Notes: generated from the sequence alone by a model not told the origin. DNA of 64,000 nucleotides from G963675935 sp963675935 (GCA_963675935.2 CAXXPV010000008.1:805373-869372), one strand, 5' to 3'. Numbered from the stretch's first letter, positions 15,635 to 25,507 are shown. Made by a program: numbers and translations.

Positions 15635-18157
15635 ATGGTGGCTGCAACTCTGTGCGTTTTCACCATGTTGGCTGTCTCGGCGCCGCAGGCGTCGGCCGAG
15701 AAGATCGATCCGGCCGAGGTTCAGAAAAAAATCGCCGCTCTGGCCGTCGCCGATGAAACGGCGCCCTACAACGAGCGGGCCGAAAATTGGCTTGCCAACC
15801 GGCGGGCGCAAATCATGCCGCAGCTTATCGCCGGGCTGAATGGCAAAAGCCCGCGAATCGCCGAAAAGTGCTTGGATATTCTCTGGTCCGCGCCCGCGAG
15901 CAAGGAATTGACCGACGCCCTGATCGACAAGGTCAACAGCGAATATAGCCCTCTGCGATACAAGGCCCTGCGGAAACTCGAAGCGTCGGCCGCCGATCCT
16001 CGCGTCGCCGCGATTTTCGACCGAGCCAGTCTCGAAGACCTGCCGACGCGGGCGCGCTGGGCTTGGCTTGCCCGACAAAACGATCGAGCGGTGGAAATTC
16101 TACGGCCGCTCGTCGGCAATCCCAAGGAGATGCGGGGGGAAGTCGACGAGGCCATTCGACTGCTCGGCAAAATCGGCGGGCCTGAAAGCGTGAAATTGCT
16201 CGAGCCGATAGCGGCGGGAAACCACTGGGGCATGGCGGCCGAAGCGTACCGCGCCCTGGCGAAGTGCGATTCCAAGAACCACGGTTTGACCAAAGATCAA
16301 GAGACCCTTCTGAAAAACTGGCATAGTTTCAAGGAATCTGAAGAGCATTTTAATCGCCGGATGACGGATTTGGCAAAACAGTTGAACCAAAAAGAGTGCC
16401 GCCCGTTCGTGATGCAGATGTTGCACGACGAAGAATACGCCGCCCCTCATGCGGGCTTGTCGATCCTCGCCGCTTGGAAAGACAAAGAATCGCTGCCCCA
16501 AATCCGCGAACTTCTGCAACACAAACGATCCTTCACCAAACAGAGGGCCATCGCCACGTATTTGACAATCGACGACAGCCCACGGGCCGAGAAAGACGTG
16601 CTGGATCTTCTTACAGACAACGAAAGCTCCGACAACGAAGTGGTCTTGCGCGGCATCATGATGGCGAAAATTCCGACCGATCGCAAAATCGAGATATTAC
16701 ATGCGGCCGAAGCCAAGCTGAAATCGCACCGTGAATTGGCCAACACATTCCGGGGTATGCTGAACGGTGACGATGCCGGCCGCGATGTTCTAACCGCGTT
16801 AATGGACGCGGAAACCGATCTGTCGGCCTTGGGCCAATACTGCGGAATTGCGGCCCAGGACAAGCAAAAACGACTATTGGCTCAGGTTCGCCGAGCGATG
16901 AAGCTCTTGACCGCCGACGTTGTGGCATCGGCCGGCGACAATCCCCAGGACGGCAAGGCCCAGGCTGTGGCGACTATTATCGGAACCGTGGCGGCTTACG
17001 ATCTCAAAGACCTTGCCCCCAATGTCCAAAAATTCATGGATTGCAGAAATCCGACGATCCGCTCCGCCGCGCTGCAAGCCGGCGCGAAATTGGGCGTCGC
17101 CGAGGCGTTAAAACGAATGTACGCCCAGTTGGAGTCCAAAGACGCGATGGTTCGCCGGCAAGCAGCCGCTACGCTTGCGGGCCTTGCGCCGTTGGACGAA
17201 GCCGACCGAGCCGCCCGCGAGTCGGCCGTCCTTGCCCTGTTGGGCACGCCTTCCGAAGATTGCGCCATGCAGATTCTCGTAACCTGTGGCCGAGAAAAAA
17301 CCGTCAAGGCATTGACGCCGATCTTGGACGATCCCAATCCTCAACGGGCGGTCCATGCGGCGTGGGTCATGGCGCAATTGCCCGACAAAACGGCCGCCGC
17401 CAAGGGGCTTCGCCGCGTGGCGATCTTCGGGCTGTTCAACCATCAAATCTATCAGCAGGGCGCGGGAATTGATTTTTCACTCGCGCCCGAGTTGTACTTT
17501 CATCAGGTTACCGAAAGGCTCAACCCCGACCCGAAGGCTTACTCCGCCGGCGAAGGCCCCGTGCGGATTCCCAAGGAATGGCTCATTCCGTTCGCCTGGG
17601 ATGACGCCGAGCAGCAGTACGCGGTTCGGTGCTATCGGTATTCCGAGGTTTCGGGAACCCCATATTGTTTCAATGTCGGTTTTCTACGCGCCAGTTGGAT
17701 GGGACCGCACAGCCCTCCGCCGTTCGATCAAACCCATCTGCCGCTGCTCCGGGAGATTGCCGCCCATGATTCCCACATCGATCGGGTAATGGTCCAAGGC
17801 CACGCGGTCGCCCATTTCCTGCATCGTCAGATGGCCGCGCGGGCCGTCGCCGCGGTCACGAAGGAGAAGGCCGGCTACATCGGCTTGGCGGGCGAAACGC
17901 TCGACAGCGCGGCGTTTCCGCAACCGTACAAAAATCAGGATGAACTGCTGGCTAAGTTTATCGTCGATCGGGTCGAGAAGGCCCGGCTTCCGGCCAACCC
18001 GGAAAGCGATCGGCAGTGGAGTCAATCGGAAAGATACCGGATAGCGGTTTCGAGCCTCAAAGAAAAGCTGGGGCCGCAGGTTCTCGACGCCATCCGCCGC
18101 GAGGCCGAGCGGCGGCACGTCGATATGAATCACATTTTGCCGACGCAGGAACGCTGA
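15635..18157 (+). CDS. Secreted HEAT-repeat protein of unknown function
   Basis: The start at ATG 15635 has GGAG about ten bases upstream and gives a signal peptide (MVAATLCVFTMLAVSA, then PQASA), so the 840-residue product is probably exported. From about residue 40 to 620 it is a run of helical pairs of HEAT/PBS-lyase type, with phrases such as RYKALRKLEASAADPRV, EAYRALAKC, IRSAALQAGAKLG and VRRQAAATLAGLAPL. The last 200 residues are a separate region with tryptophan/histidine-rich segments (WMGPHSPPPFDQTHLP). HEAT solenoids usually bind proteins. It has no operon partners. Confidence 0.7.
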   Translation: MVAATLCVFTMLAVSAPQASAEKIDPAEVQKKIAALAVADETAPYNERAENWLANRRAQIMPQLIAGLNGKSPRIAEKCLDILWSAPASKELTDALIDKVNSEYSPLRYKALRKLEASAADPRVAAIFDRASLEDLPTRARWAWLARQNDRAVEILRPLVGNPKEMRGEVDEAIRLLGKIGGPESVKLLEPIAAGNHWGMAAEAYRALAKCDSKNHGLTKDQETLLKNWHSFKESEEHFNRRMTDLAKQLNQKECRPFVMQMLHDEEYAAPHAGLSILAAWKDKESLPQIRELLQHKRSFTKQRAIATYLTIDDSPRAEKDVLDLLTDNESSDNEVVLRGIMMAKIPTDRKIEILHAAEAKLKSHRELANTFRGMLNGDDAGRDVLTALMDAETDLSALGQYCGIAAQDKQKRLLAQVRRAMKLLTADVVASAGDNPQDGKAQAVATIIGTVAAYDLKDLAPNVQKFMDCRNPTIRSAALQAGAKLGVAEALKRMYAQLESKDAMVRRQAAATLAGLAPLDEADRAARESAVLALLGTPSEDCAMQILVTCGREKTVKALTPILDDPNPQRAVHAAWVMAQLPDKTAAAKGLRRVAIFGLFNHQIYQQGAGIDFSLAPELYFHQVTERLNPDPKAYSAGEGPVRIPKEWLIPFAWDDAEQQYAVRCYRYSEVSGTPYCFNVGFLRASWMGPHSPPPFDQTHLPLLREIAAHDSHIDRVMVQGHAVAHFLHRQMAARAVAAVTKEKAGYIGLAGETLDSAAFPQPYKNQDELLAKFIVDRVEKARLPANPESDRQWSQSERYRIAVSSLKEKLGPQVLDAIRREAERRHVDMNHILPTQER

Positions 18158-18189
18158 GAACCTGTAATAGAATATCTTGCGCAAATGGT

Positions 18190-18219
18190 TGTAGGACGGA
18201 TTTGGAAATCCGTCCTACA
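18190..18219. terminator. 14-bp hairpin after the HEAT-repeat gene
   Basis: TGTAGGACGGATTT (18190-18203) and AAATCCGTCCTACA (18206-18219) are perfect complements, followed by GTATTTTG. It sits 30 bases beyond the stop and is a reasonable terminator, although it also resembles a dispersed palindrome. Confidence 0.5.
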
Positions 18220-18265
18220 GTATTTTGTCAACCTCATTTGTTACGACGCCTGACCAATCATCCGC

Positions 18266-18302
18266 GCAAAAAACAGCCCCCGGAAATTTCGTTTTCCGGG
18301 GG
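18266..18302 (-). terminator. Rho-independent terminator of the cold-shock gene
   Basis: On the minus strand a stem of CCCCCGGAAAA and TTTCCGGGGG is followed by CTGTTTTTTG. It lies 64 bases beyond the stop of the cold-shock gene. The stem plus T tract is a classical intrinsic terminator. Confidence 0.8.
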
Positions 18303-18365
18303 CCTTGTCGTCGTATGTTCAGAGCGAAGGGTGTGCAACCACCGCCCCGACATCGGGGTCAAGAT

Positions 18366-18563
18366 TTAGGCAATCTTGACGTTCTCGGCTCTCGGGCCCT
18401 TCGGGCCGCGGCCTTCCTCGAATTCCACCTTCTGGCCCTCGCGCAACTCCTCGATTGCGATGCCATCCAAGGCGGAGTGATGGAAGAATAATTCTCCGCG
18501 CTCTCCTTGAATGAAGCCAAAACCCTTGTCCATGATCAACTTCTTGATCGTACCCTGCGGCAT
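18366..18563 (-). CDS. Cold-shock-domain protein
   Basis: This 65-residue single CSD has RNP1 as KGFGFIQ and RNP2 as LFFHHSAL; the usual RNP2 is close to VFVHFSAI, so this version has an extra histidine. It also has LREGQKVEFE and GPRAENVK, as in the family. CSD proteins bind single-stranded RNA or DNA and melt mRNA structure. I chose ATG 18563 because GAGGAG lies eight bases upstream. An in-frame GTG at 18572 would have the site directly against the start. A clean intrinsic terminator follows at 18266-18302, so it is transcribed alone. Confidence 0.9.
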   Translation of the reverse strand: MPQGTIKKLIMDKGFGFIQGERGELFFHHSALDGIAIEELREGQKVEFEEGRGPKGPRAENVKIA

Positions 18564-19188
18564 GTTTGCCACTCCTCAAAAAACAGAAACGTGAAACACC
18601 AAAAGGGGCCTGGCAAAAGGCCGCTCACTCTCCCCTTCCATGAGCAGCCGGCCAGACCAAAACGCTGGAGGGGGAGGAAATCAACCGCAATCGAAGAGCC
18701 GCATCGAAAAAACGCCGCTTCCGCGAAACGCAGTGTGACCCGACTGGACTCTCGGAAGGAGTTGAGAATCCGATCACTGCCACCCCATTCATTGGGCATT
18801 GTACCACGCCGACTGGGGCTATGGAAAGGGGGTTGCCGAGATTTTTTCGCACAGGCCGTGGTTTTGCGATAGTTGGGACGTGTTGGGGTGGCAGTTGTAC
18901 GGATCGCCCCCCCCGGTTGGTTTCGGCCGTCAAGAGAATTGCGGCTTAAACTTGTCTTGACCCCTGGTGGCAACTCACTAAAGTGAGGGGCAAAATGCGG
19001 GTGCCTCCGCTTTTTTCGCAAGTCGAAGAAAAATGCCGACAGAGCGTCCGTTTAGCCGGCGAGCTTGCTCGCCGCGAAAGGGCGATGAACCCCGCACAAA
19101 ACGCGGCGAGCAAGCTCGCCGGCTAAACGGTGAAGCGAAACGTGGGCCAGCCGCCTTCGCCGCTGTCAGAAAATCGAGGTAAAAAACG
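18564..19188. other. 625-bp gap, with a possible long leader of the cold-shock gene
   Basis: The part next to the cold-shock gene (18564-18950) holds no supported ORF and could be a structured leader, but I see no named element. The right part is a family A palindrome at 19048-19130, followed by the start region of the DUF4954 gene with GAGG near 19179. Confidence 0.4.
19048..19130. repeat. Family A palindrome, copy 3
   Basis: CCGTTTAGCCGGCGAGCTTG at the left pairs with CAAGCTCGCCGGCTAAACGG at the right. The match is exact over the outer 28 bases. Confidence 0.88.
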
Positions 19189-21396
19189 ATGTCCGAATTA
19201 AAAATTCTGCCCATGCAGTCCCTGGGCTACGGATTCGTTCCGCCGGAATATCTGCCGGAGAACAAGGATGAGTATTACCTCCGCAACCAACAGGTGGGCA
19301 AGCCCGCGGGCCATTGGCGCGGCCTTCGGGCCAATGAACTGGAGGAACTGGTCCGAAACGGCAATACCAGCGAGAGCTGGGACAACGTCTTGGTGGCCGA
19401 GGGCTTCGATCCCCGTCGCGTGCGAGGCTGCCAGTTCTCCGGCCTGGTGCGGATCGGCCGGATCGGCGACGTGAGTTTGTCGATGCACGACCTTGTCGTG
19501 CCGGTGGGCCTGTTGGACAGTCACATCGTGGCCTGCGACATCGGCGACGACGTGGTGATTCGGAACGTCCGGTACCTCGCTCGGTACATCGTGGGCGACC
19601 ACTCGATGCTGCTGAACATCAACGAGATGCAGACGACCAATCACGCCAAATTTGGCAACGGGATCGTCAAGGACGGCGAAGAGGAGGATACCCGAGTTTG
19701 GCTGGACGTCATGAACGAAGCCAAAGGACGTGCAATCCTGCCCTTTGACGGGATGACCCCCGCCGACGCCTACTTGTGGGCGAAGTATCGCCAGGATGCC
19801 GCGCTTTTGGCGCGTTTCAAAGCCATCACCGAGGCGCAGTTCGACTCGCGCCGAGGGTTTTATGGAACCGTCGGCAATGCCTGCACGATCAAGAATTGCA
19901 GTATTATCAAGGACGTGAAGGTCGGCGACTGCGTCTACATCAAGGGCGCCAACAAGCTCAAAAACCTGACGATCAACTCGAGCGAGAACGAGCCTACCCA
20001 AATCGGAGAAGGCGTGGAGTTGGTCAACGGCATCATCGGCCTGAACTGCCACATTTTTTACGGATGCAAGGCCGTCCGCTTTGTCATGGGCAACAACTCG
20101 AATCTGAAATACGGCGCCCGGCTGATCCACTCGGTTTTGGGCGACAATTCCACGGTCTCGTGTTGCGAAATCCTGAACAGCCTGATTTTTCCCGCTCACG
20201 AACAACATCACAACAACTCCTTTCTGACCGCGGCGGTGCTCAAGGGGCAAAGCAACCTCGCCGCCGGGGCCACGGTCGGCTCGAATCACAACAGCCGCGC
20301 CAACGACGGCGAGATCGAGGCCGGGCGCGGATTCTGGCCGGGGCTTTGCACTACGCTCAAGCACTCCTCCCGCTTCGCGTCGTTCACGCTATTGGCCAAG
20401 GGCGACTACCCGGCGGAATTGAACATTCCTTTTCCGTTTTGCCTGCTCAATGACGATTGCGCCAACGACTGCCTGACGGTCATGCCGGCGTACTGGTGGA
20501 TGTACAACATGTACGCCTTGGCCCGGAACACCTGGAAGTTCCAAACCCGCGACCGACGAAAGACCCGCATCCAGAAGATCGAGTTCGACTCGCTGGCGCC
20601 CGACACGACCGAAGAGATTTTCCACGCCCTGCGCCTTCTGGAGATTTGGACGGCCAAGGCTCGACGACTGGCCGACGGCCAATCGGCTGAAAATTGCGGC
20701 GACGATGAACTAACGCGGCTGGGCCGAGAACTGCTGTTGGGCAACGAGGATCGCACTGCGGGCCTCGTGGTGTTGGGCGAAAACATGGAGTGTTCACGCC
20801 GAAAGGTCGTCATCCTCAAGGCCCGGCAGGCCTATCGCGCCTATCGGGAAATGCTGCACTACTACGCGGTCAAAAATCTGCTGGATTATCTCGACGCCCA
20901 TCCCAAGGCCGGCATTTCGACGATGGCCGAGGCGTTGTCGAGCCCGCGCCGGCGGCAGTGGGTTAACGTCGGCGGACAGTTAATTCCCTCGGCCGACGTC
21001 GAGACGCTTTTTAGACGCATCAAGTCCGGCGAGTTGAACAATTGGAATGCAATCCACGTGGCCTACGACGAACTCTGGGAAGCCTACCCGCAGGCCAAGC
21101 GGCAACATGCCTTCGCCACGTTGCTCGATCTGCTGGGCGTCGAAGAACTTACGCCCTTGCTCTGGGAAAGTGCGCTAAACGAGGCCGCTCGCATTGCCGA
21201 GTACATCTGCGAACAAGTCTATGCCAGCCGCAACAAGGACTACGAGAACCCGTTTCGCCAGGCCACATTCGCCAACGCCGAAGAAATGCGGGCGGTCGTC
21301 GGCACGATCGAAGACAACAGCTTCGTCAAGCAAACGCGTGAGGACACCAAGGCATTCCAGGATCGCATCGAGGCGGCAAAGAATCTGTCATTCTGA
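19189..21396 (+). CDS. DUF4954 family protein with left-handed beta-helix repeats
   Basis: This 735-residue cytoplasmic protein has an N-terminal RGLRANELEELVRNGNTSESW block followed by VRGCQFSGLVRIGRIGDV. A long hexapeptide-like region (about 90-400) includes CTIKNCSIIKDVKVGDCVYI and HSVLGDNSTVSCCEI, typical of left-handed parallel beta-helices. The C-terminal half is helical. The pattern matches the DUF4954 family known from Bacteroidetes and Planctomycetes and possibly related to sugar-nucleotide enzymes; its function is not established. The stop codon TGA (21394-21396) belongs to a family B palindrome starting at 21387, so the last few residues are probably not native. Confidence 0.85.
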   Translation: MSELKILPMQSLGYGFVPPEYLPENKDEYYLRNQQVGKPAGHWRGLRANELEELVRNGNTSESWDNVLVAEGFDPRRVRGCQFSGLVRIGRIGDVSLSMHDLVVPVGLLDSHIVACDIGDDVVIRNVRYLARYIVGDHSMLLNINEMQTTNHAKFGNGIVKDGEEEDTRVWLDVMNEAKGRAILPFDGMTPADAYLWAKYRQDAALLARFKAITEAQFDSRRGFYGTVGNACTIKNCSIIKDVKVGDCVYIKGANKLKNLTINSSENEPTQIGEGVELVNGIIGLNCHIFYGCKAVRFVMGNNSNLKYGARLIHSVLGDNSTVSCCEILNSLIFPAHEQHHNNSFLTAAVLKGQSNLAAGATVGSNHNSRANDGEIEAGRGFWPGLCTTLKHSSRFASFTLLAKGDYPAELNIPFPFCLLNDDCANDCLTVMPAYWWMYNMYALARNTWKFQTRDRRKTRIQKIEFDSLAPDTTEEIFHALRLLEIWTAKARRLADGQSAENCGDDELTRLGRELLLGNEDRTAGLVVLGENMECSRRKVVILKARQAYRAYREMLHYYAVKNLLDYLDAHPKAGISTMAEALSSPRRRQWVNVGGQLIPSADVETLFRRIKSGELNNWNAIHVAYDELWEAYPQAKRQHAFATLLDLLGVEELTPLLWESALNEAARIAEYICEQVYASRNKDYENPFRQATFANAEEMRAVVGTIEDNSFVKQTREDTKAFQDRIEAAKNLSF

Positions 21397-21461
21397 GCGT
21401 AGCGAAGAATCTCGTCTGGGCCGCGATTTCACGAGAGATTCTTCGCTGCGCTCAGAATGAC
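21387..21461. repeat. Family B palindrome, copy 3 (contains a stop codon)
   Basis: GTCATTCTGAGCGTAGCGAA and TTCGCTGCGCTCAGAATGAC are the arms. The TGA in the left arm ends the DUF4954 gene. The right side is followed by CCCGTGAACGGCTGCGCC. Confidence 0.85.
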
Positions 21462-21486
21462 GGTGTGCCCCGTGAACGGCTGCGCC

Positions 21487-22644
21487 TTACTTCCACAATC
21501 CTTCGGCCAGCCACACCGCGACCGGCACGAAAATCATCAGCGGAAACCACGCCGCAAGCGAATGGGTGGAAAAAAAGCCGTAAGAAATGCCGCCAAGGAA
21601 CTGCGACCCGAGAACCACCCCCGAAAACAGCGTCGTCACCACCATCGCCAATCCCATGGCGACAAACACGTTGCGGCTCTCGCGGGTCACCACCAGCGGA
21701 AGCCCAAGAAACAGCAATGTCAGGTCCAACAAGGGCTGCACCAGCCGGGCGTGAATCGCCACCCGCTCGTTCGCGCCATAGTCCAAGCTCGGATTTTTCA
21801 GTCCGCGGATCAACTCGCCGAGCGACGACATCTGCTGGAGATTCGTGCCGCCGACCAAATGCTCGAAATCCACGTCGCTGACCAAAAAACACTGATTCCG
21901 CTTGAGCCACTCCGGCCGGTCGCAGGCGGTGATAAGCACCGGCTCGCCCTTCAACAGCAGCGACGGCCTGGCGCCAAGATTCTTAGGCTTAGTCACTCCG
22001 TCGAGCAGGTAGCCACCCGGCCGATCGCCCGCGGGTGGCTGATAATAGGCATTGTCGGCCGTAATCTGACGGCCGTGCGTGTCCAAGGGCGACCGCATCT
22101 GAAAACACGGCTCCTTGATCCGCTTCTTATTGGCGAACGTGGCCTTTCCGCCCAGCAGAACCATTGTCCGGCCGTCGTAGCGCGATTCGAGCGCCTGGGG
22201 CTGATCGCCCGCGGGGTCTTGAGGACGCCGCTGCAATTGGCTGCGATATCGCGGGATGAGGGTTTCGCGATTCACCGCCGCCAGCAGGCTGACGACGGCC
22301 ACGGCGGCGATGATCGGCTTCAGCACGCGGATGCGCGACACGCCCGCCGCCATCAGCGCGGTCATTTCGTTGTGCCGCTGAATCCAGGAGATCGTGAACA
22401 TGGCGGAAACCAGGGCCAGCAGCCCGCCGAGACGATCGAAAAACAGGATCGGCTGATAACAGTAGTATTGGAAGATGAAAGCCGCCACGCCGCCCGCCCG
22501 ACGGCCGCACTCGATGAATTCGTCCAAGTGCGTGATGAGATCGAAAACGACGTACAATCCGACGAGGCTCAAGAAACAGATCAAAAACGTCTGTAAGAAC
22601 TGCCGGAGCAAGTAGCGGTCGATAATCCACATGACCGGAAGCAT
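21487..22644 (-). CDS. LptF/LptG (YjgP/YjgQ) family permease
   Basis: This 385-residue protein has the family plan: DRYLLRQFLQTFLICFLSLV at the N-terminus (coupling helix and TM1), TM2 and TM3 near 55-115 with EMTALMAAGVSRIRVLKP between them, a periplasmic beta-jellyroll-like region (about 130-290), and three C-terminal membrane helices from about 295. In proteobacteria LptF and LptG form the ABC permease that pulls lipopolysaccharide from the inner membrane. Planctomycetes often carry single homologues. ATG 22632 (MWIIDRYLL) may be the true start. The gene is divergent from comF, 87 bases apart. Confidence 0.88.
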   Translation of the reverse strand: MLPVMWIIDRYLLRQFLQTFLICFLSLVGLYVVFDLITHLDEFIECGRRAGGVAAFIFQYYCYQPILFFDRLGGLLALVSAMFTISWIQRHNEMTALMAAGVSRIRVLKPIIAAVAVVSLLAAVNRETLIPRYRSQLQRRPQDPAGDQPQALESRYDGRTMVLLGGKATFANKKRIKEPCFQMRSPLDTHGRQITADNAYYQPPAGDRPGGYLLDGVTKPKNLGARPSLLLKGEPVLITACDRPEWLKRNQCFLVSDVDFEHLVGGTNLQQMSSLGELIRGLKNPSLDYGANERVAIHARLVQPLLDLTLLFLGLPLVVTRESRNVFVAMGLAMVVTTLFSGVVLGSQFLGGISYGFFSTHSLAAWFPLMIFVPVAVWLAEGLWK

Positions 22645-22731
22645 AGGCGAATCGGGGCGGTTCGGTCAAGCGGAGAATCAGCTTTCTTCCCCCTCTTTTC
22701 GCCGCGTCGAGGTTCGGGTTATGATATTCGC

Positions 22732-23496
22732 ATGATCCAGTGGATTCGCCGTTTTCAAGCGGGCGTCGGTCGTCTGGCAAAAGCCGGCGGCGATCTATTG
22801 TATCCACCCTGCTGCGTCTATTGCGGAGAGGAACTGCCGGACCACGGCAGCGCCGGGCCATTCTGCGGCGAATGTCTGCCTCGGCTTGGCCCCGACCAAT
22901 GGCGGGGGTGCAAGCGATGTGGGAGCGAGGTTTTGCAGGGCGACTCTCCGCCCGATAGTTGCTCGCTCTGTCGAAACACCCCTCTTTGGTTTGATGTAGT
23001 TATACCACTTGGCAACTATCATGCGGGCCTGCGCGACGCCATCCTGCGCATGAAAACCCCCAAGCACGACGCCCTCTCGAACGCGATGGGGCGACTCCTG
23101 GCCGAACAACGCCGCGAGCAGTTGGCCGAGGTTCGGGCGGAGGTGGTCGTGCCGATTCCGATGTTTTGGGGCCGTCGGCTTCGCCGTGGGAAAAACTGCC
23201 CCGAGCTGTTGGCCGGTTGTCTGGCGCGTTCCTTGCAGATTCCCGCACGGCCAACCGTACTGGTACGCCATCGCAACACGCGGCCGCAGTCGGAGTTGTC
23301 GCCGTCGCAGCGTTTTAAGAACATTCGCGGGGCATTTCGGGTGCGACGTCCCGAGGCCGTCCGCGGCGTCCGCGTCCTCCTGGTCGACGACGTGTTGACC
23401 ACCGGCGCCACGTGCAGCGAGGCCGCCCGGATGCTCAAGGAAGCGGGCGCCGTGATGGTCGCCGTGGCGGTCGTGGCCCGGGCGCAAGGGCGTTGA
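22732..23496 (+). CDS. ComF family phosphoribosyltransferase-like protein
   Basis: This 254-residue protein has an N-terminal four-cysteine zinc region (CCVYCGEELP, then CGECLP, CKRCG and CSLC). A type I phosphoribosyltransferase domain follows, with VVPIPMFWGRRLRRGKN and the PRPP loop VLLVDDVLTTGATCSEA. ComF is needed for DNA uptake in naturally competent bacteria, and homologues are widespread elsewhere. A TATGAT box lies seven bases before the ATG, so the transcript may be nearly leaderless. No other competence genes are here. Confidence 0.92.
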   Translation: MIQWIRRFQAGVGRLAKAGGDLLYPPCCVYCGEELPDHGSAGPFCGECLPRLGPDQWRGCKRCGSEVLQGDSPPDSCSLCRNTPLWFDVVIPLGNYHAGLRDAILRMKTPKHDALSNAMGRLLAEQRREQLAEVRAEVVVPIPMFWGRRLRRGKNCPELLAGCLARSLQIPARPTVLVRHRNTRPQSELSPSQRFKNIRGAFRVRRPEAVRGVRVLLVDDVLTTGATCSEAARMLKEAGAVMVAVAVVARAQGR

Positions 23497-23625
23497 GCGG
23501 TCGGCAGCGCAAGAGCACGGAGGACGAACTGGAGCTATACGACCTATAGCTCCCATGACTCCCATAATCTTCTAGCAAATTTCTCCCTGCTTGCCCTGGC
23601 GGCAAAATTTGGCACAATACAGAAT

Positions 23626-24506
23626 ATGGCAAACGACATTCAGGAAACCGCCGCCGTAAAACGAACCGCCGCGCGTCCATTCCGTCGCGCGGTGCTGCGC
23701 GGGCTTGCCGTGTTAATTCCGCCGTTGTTCACCATCCTGATTATTGTTTGGGCGATCAACACCACGAAGAGCTACATGCTCGAACCGGTGACCGATTGGG
23801 CACGCGACGGGCTGGTGTGGTTTTTAGCCGACGTTCGGGTCGATCCGCCGCTGCCGTCGCCCACGGCGAAAAGGGTTGAATTGGACGGCCGCACCTATCG
23901 TCGTGTTGAAAACGACACATTCATTCCCGAGGCTGTTTACGAACTGGTGCAGCGGCAGCCGGGCGAAAAAATGCCCTCCTCCGGCGAAGGCTATTATCGA
24001 CGCTACGTCGATCTGACCTATCTGCGGCCGATGTTCGCCATCCCTTTCTTCCTGGCCGTTTTCATTTTGCTGTTGTATTTCCTGGGAAAGTTCATGGTGG
24101 TGGGCATCGGGGGTTTTTCACGGGAATGTTCGAACGATTGATGTTGCACATGCCCGGTGTCCGCAGCGTTTATTCCGCGATCAAGCAGGTCACCGATTTC
24201 GTGTTCTCGGAAAAAGAAATGACGTTCACCCGAATCGTCGCCGTCGAGTTTCCTTGCAAGGGCAGTTGGTCCGTTGGCTTCGTGACCGGCGAGAGCCTTA
24301 AAACGATTCGAGACGCGCTCGACGAACCGGTGTTGGCCGTGTTGATTCCTTACGCTCCTCCCGTGACGGGCTGCGTCATTACGGTGCGAAAGAGCGAGTG
24401 CATCGATCTCGACATGACCTTCGATCAGGCGTGTCAATTCATCGTCAGTTGCGGCGTGGTGGTTCCGCCGCATCAGACGTGGCATTTGAAGGGGACGAGC
24501 GGGTAG
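23626..24506 (+). CDS. DUF502 membrane protein, frameshifted in this sequence
   Basis: The 5' part (from ATG 23626) encodes a membrane helix at about 25-50 and a second at about 140-160, ending in YFLGKFMVVGIGGFS and then a stop at 24141. The 3' part, open to 24506, continues the family: FERLMLHMPGVRSVYSAIKQ, then VTDFVF and VEFPCKGSWSVGFVTG. Restoring one G in the five-G run near 24110-24114 gives GIGGFFTGMFERL, the normal DUF502 junction. The single intact protein would have about 293 residues. The two pieces also overlap by 16 bases (ATG at 24126), so separate translation is possible. DUF502 proteins are inner-membrane proteins of unknown function. Confidence 0.85.
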
Positions 24507-24572
24507 TGGTTCGTGCGAAACCGCAAGCGGTTGTCTTCTAATTTCTAATCCCTAGCCCCCAGTCCCTCCCCC

Positions 24573-25493
24573 ATGCCCCTCCGCCTTGGAACTCGTGCAA
24601 GCGATTTGGCCCGTTGGCAGGCCGAGTGGGTCGCCGCGCGACTGCGGGAATTCGGCGACGAGGTCGAGCTGACGCCCATCACCACGACCGGCGACCGACG
24701 CTCCGAAGCCATTGAATCGCTCGGCGGGCAAGGCGTTTTTACAAAGGAAATCCAACACGCCCTGCTCGACGGCCGCATCGATCTGGCCGTGCATAGCCTG
24801 AAAGACTTGCCGACCGTGACCGTGCCGGGCTTGTGTTTGGCCGCCGTGCCAGAGCGAGCCGCGCCGGGCGACGTGTTGGTTTCGGCCGGCCGGCGCGGGC
24901 TGGCCGAACTGCCCGAGGGGGCCGTCGTCGGCACCGGCAGTCCGCGCCGCCGGGCGCAACTACTGCGATTTCGCCGCGATCTGCAAATGAAAGACATTCG
25001 CGGCAACATCGACACCCGGCTGAAAAAACTCCGCGACGGCGACTACGACGCCCTCGTGTTGGCCGAGGCCGGACTGCGGCGGCTCGAACTTTCCGAGCAT
25101 ATCGCCGAGGCGTTGCCGTTGGAAATTGTGTTGCCGGCCGTGGGCCAGGGGGCCTTGGCGCTCGAATGCCGCGCCGACGACGCGGCGACGCGGCGGCTTG
25201 CGGCCCGTTTGAACCATGCGCCCACGCACGCCGCGGTGGCGGCCGAACGCGCGATGCTCGCGACGCTCGAAGGCGGCTGCCTCGCGCCGGTCGCCACGCT
25301 CGGCCACACGGAGGGCGAGCGGCTGACGCTGGTCGGCCGCGTACTTAGCCTTGACGGCGTCGAGATGCTCGAAGCCCGGCTGTCGGCGTCAAGCTCCGAT
25401 GCGATTGCTTTGGGGTGCGAAGTCGCCAAGACGCTATCGGCCCAAGGGGCCGGGCGGTTGATTCTCGCGGCGAGGAAAACGACGACACGATGA
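24573..25493 (+). CDS. hemC: Hydroxymethylbilane synthase (porphobilinogen deaminase)
   Basis: The enzyme joins four porphobilinogens into hydroxymethylbilane for heme and related tetrapyrroles. The 306-residue product has the family N-terminus LRLGTRASDLARWQAEWV, the catalytic region FTKEIQHALLDGRIDLAVHS followed by LKDLPT, GTGSPRRRAQL, RGNIDTRL and the cofactor-cysteine loop EGGCLAPVA. Length and motif order are normal. No clear ribosome site precedes ATG 24573; the upstream bases are C-rich. It follows the DUF502 gene by 66 bases, with no other heme genes near. Confidence 0.95.
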   Translation: MPLRLGTRASDLARWQAEWVAARLREFGDEVELTPITTTGDRRSEAIESLGGQGVFTKEIQHALLDGRIDLAVHSLKDLPTVTVPGLCLAAVPERAAPGDVLVSAGRRGLAELPEGAVVGTGSPRRRAQLLRFRRDLQMKDIRGNIDTRLKKLRDGDYDALVLAEAGLRRLELSEHIAEALPLEIVLPAVGQGALALECRADDAATRRLAARLNHAPTHAAVAAERAMLATLEGGCLAPVATLGHTEGERLTLVGRVLSLDGVEMLEARLSASSSDAIALGCEVAKTLSAQGAGRLILAARKTTTR

Positions 25494-25507
25494 GAAAATG
25501 AACGACA

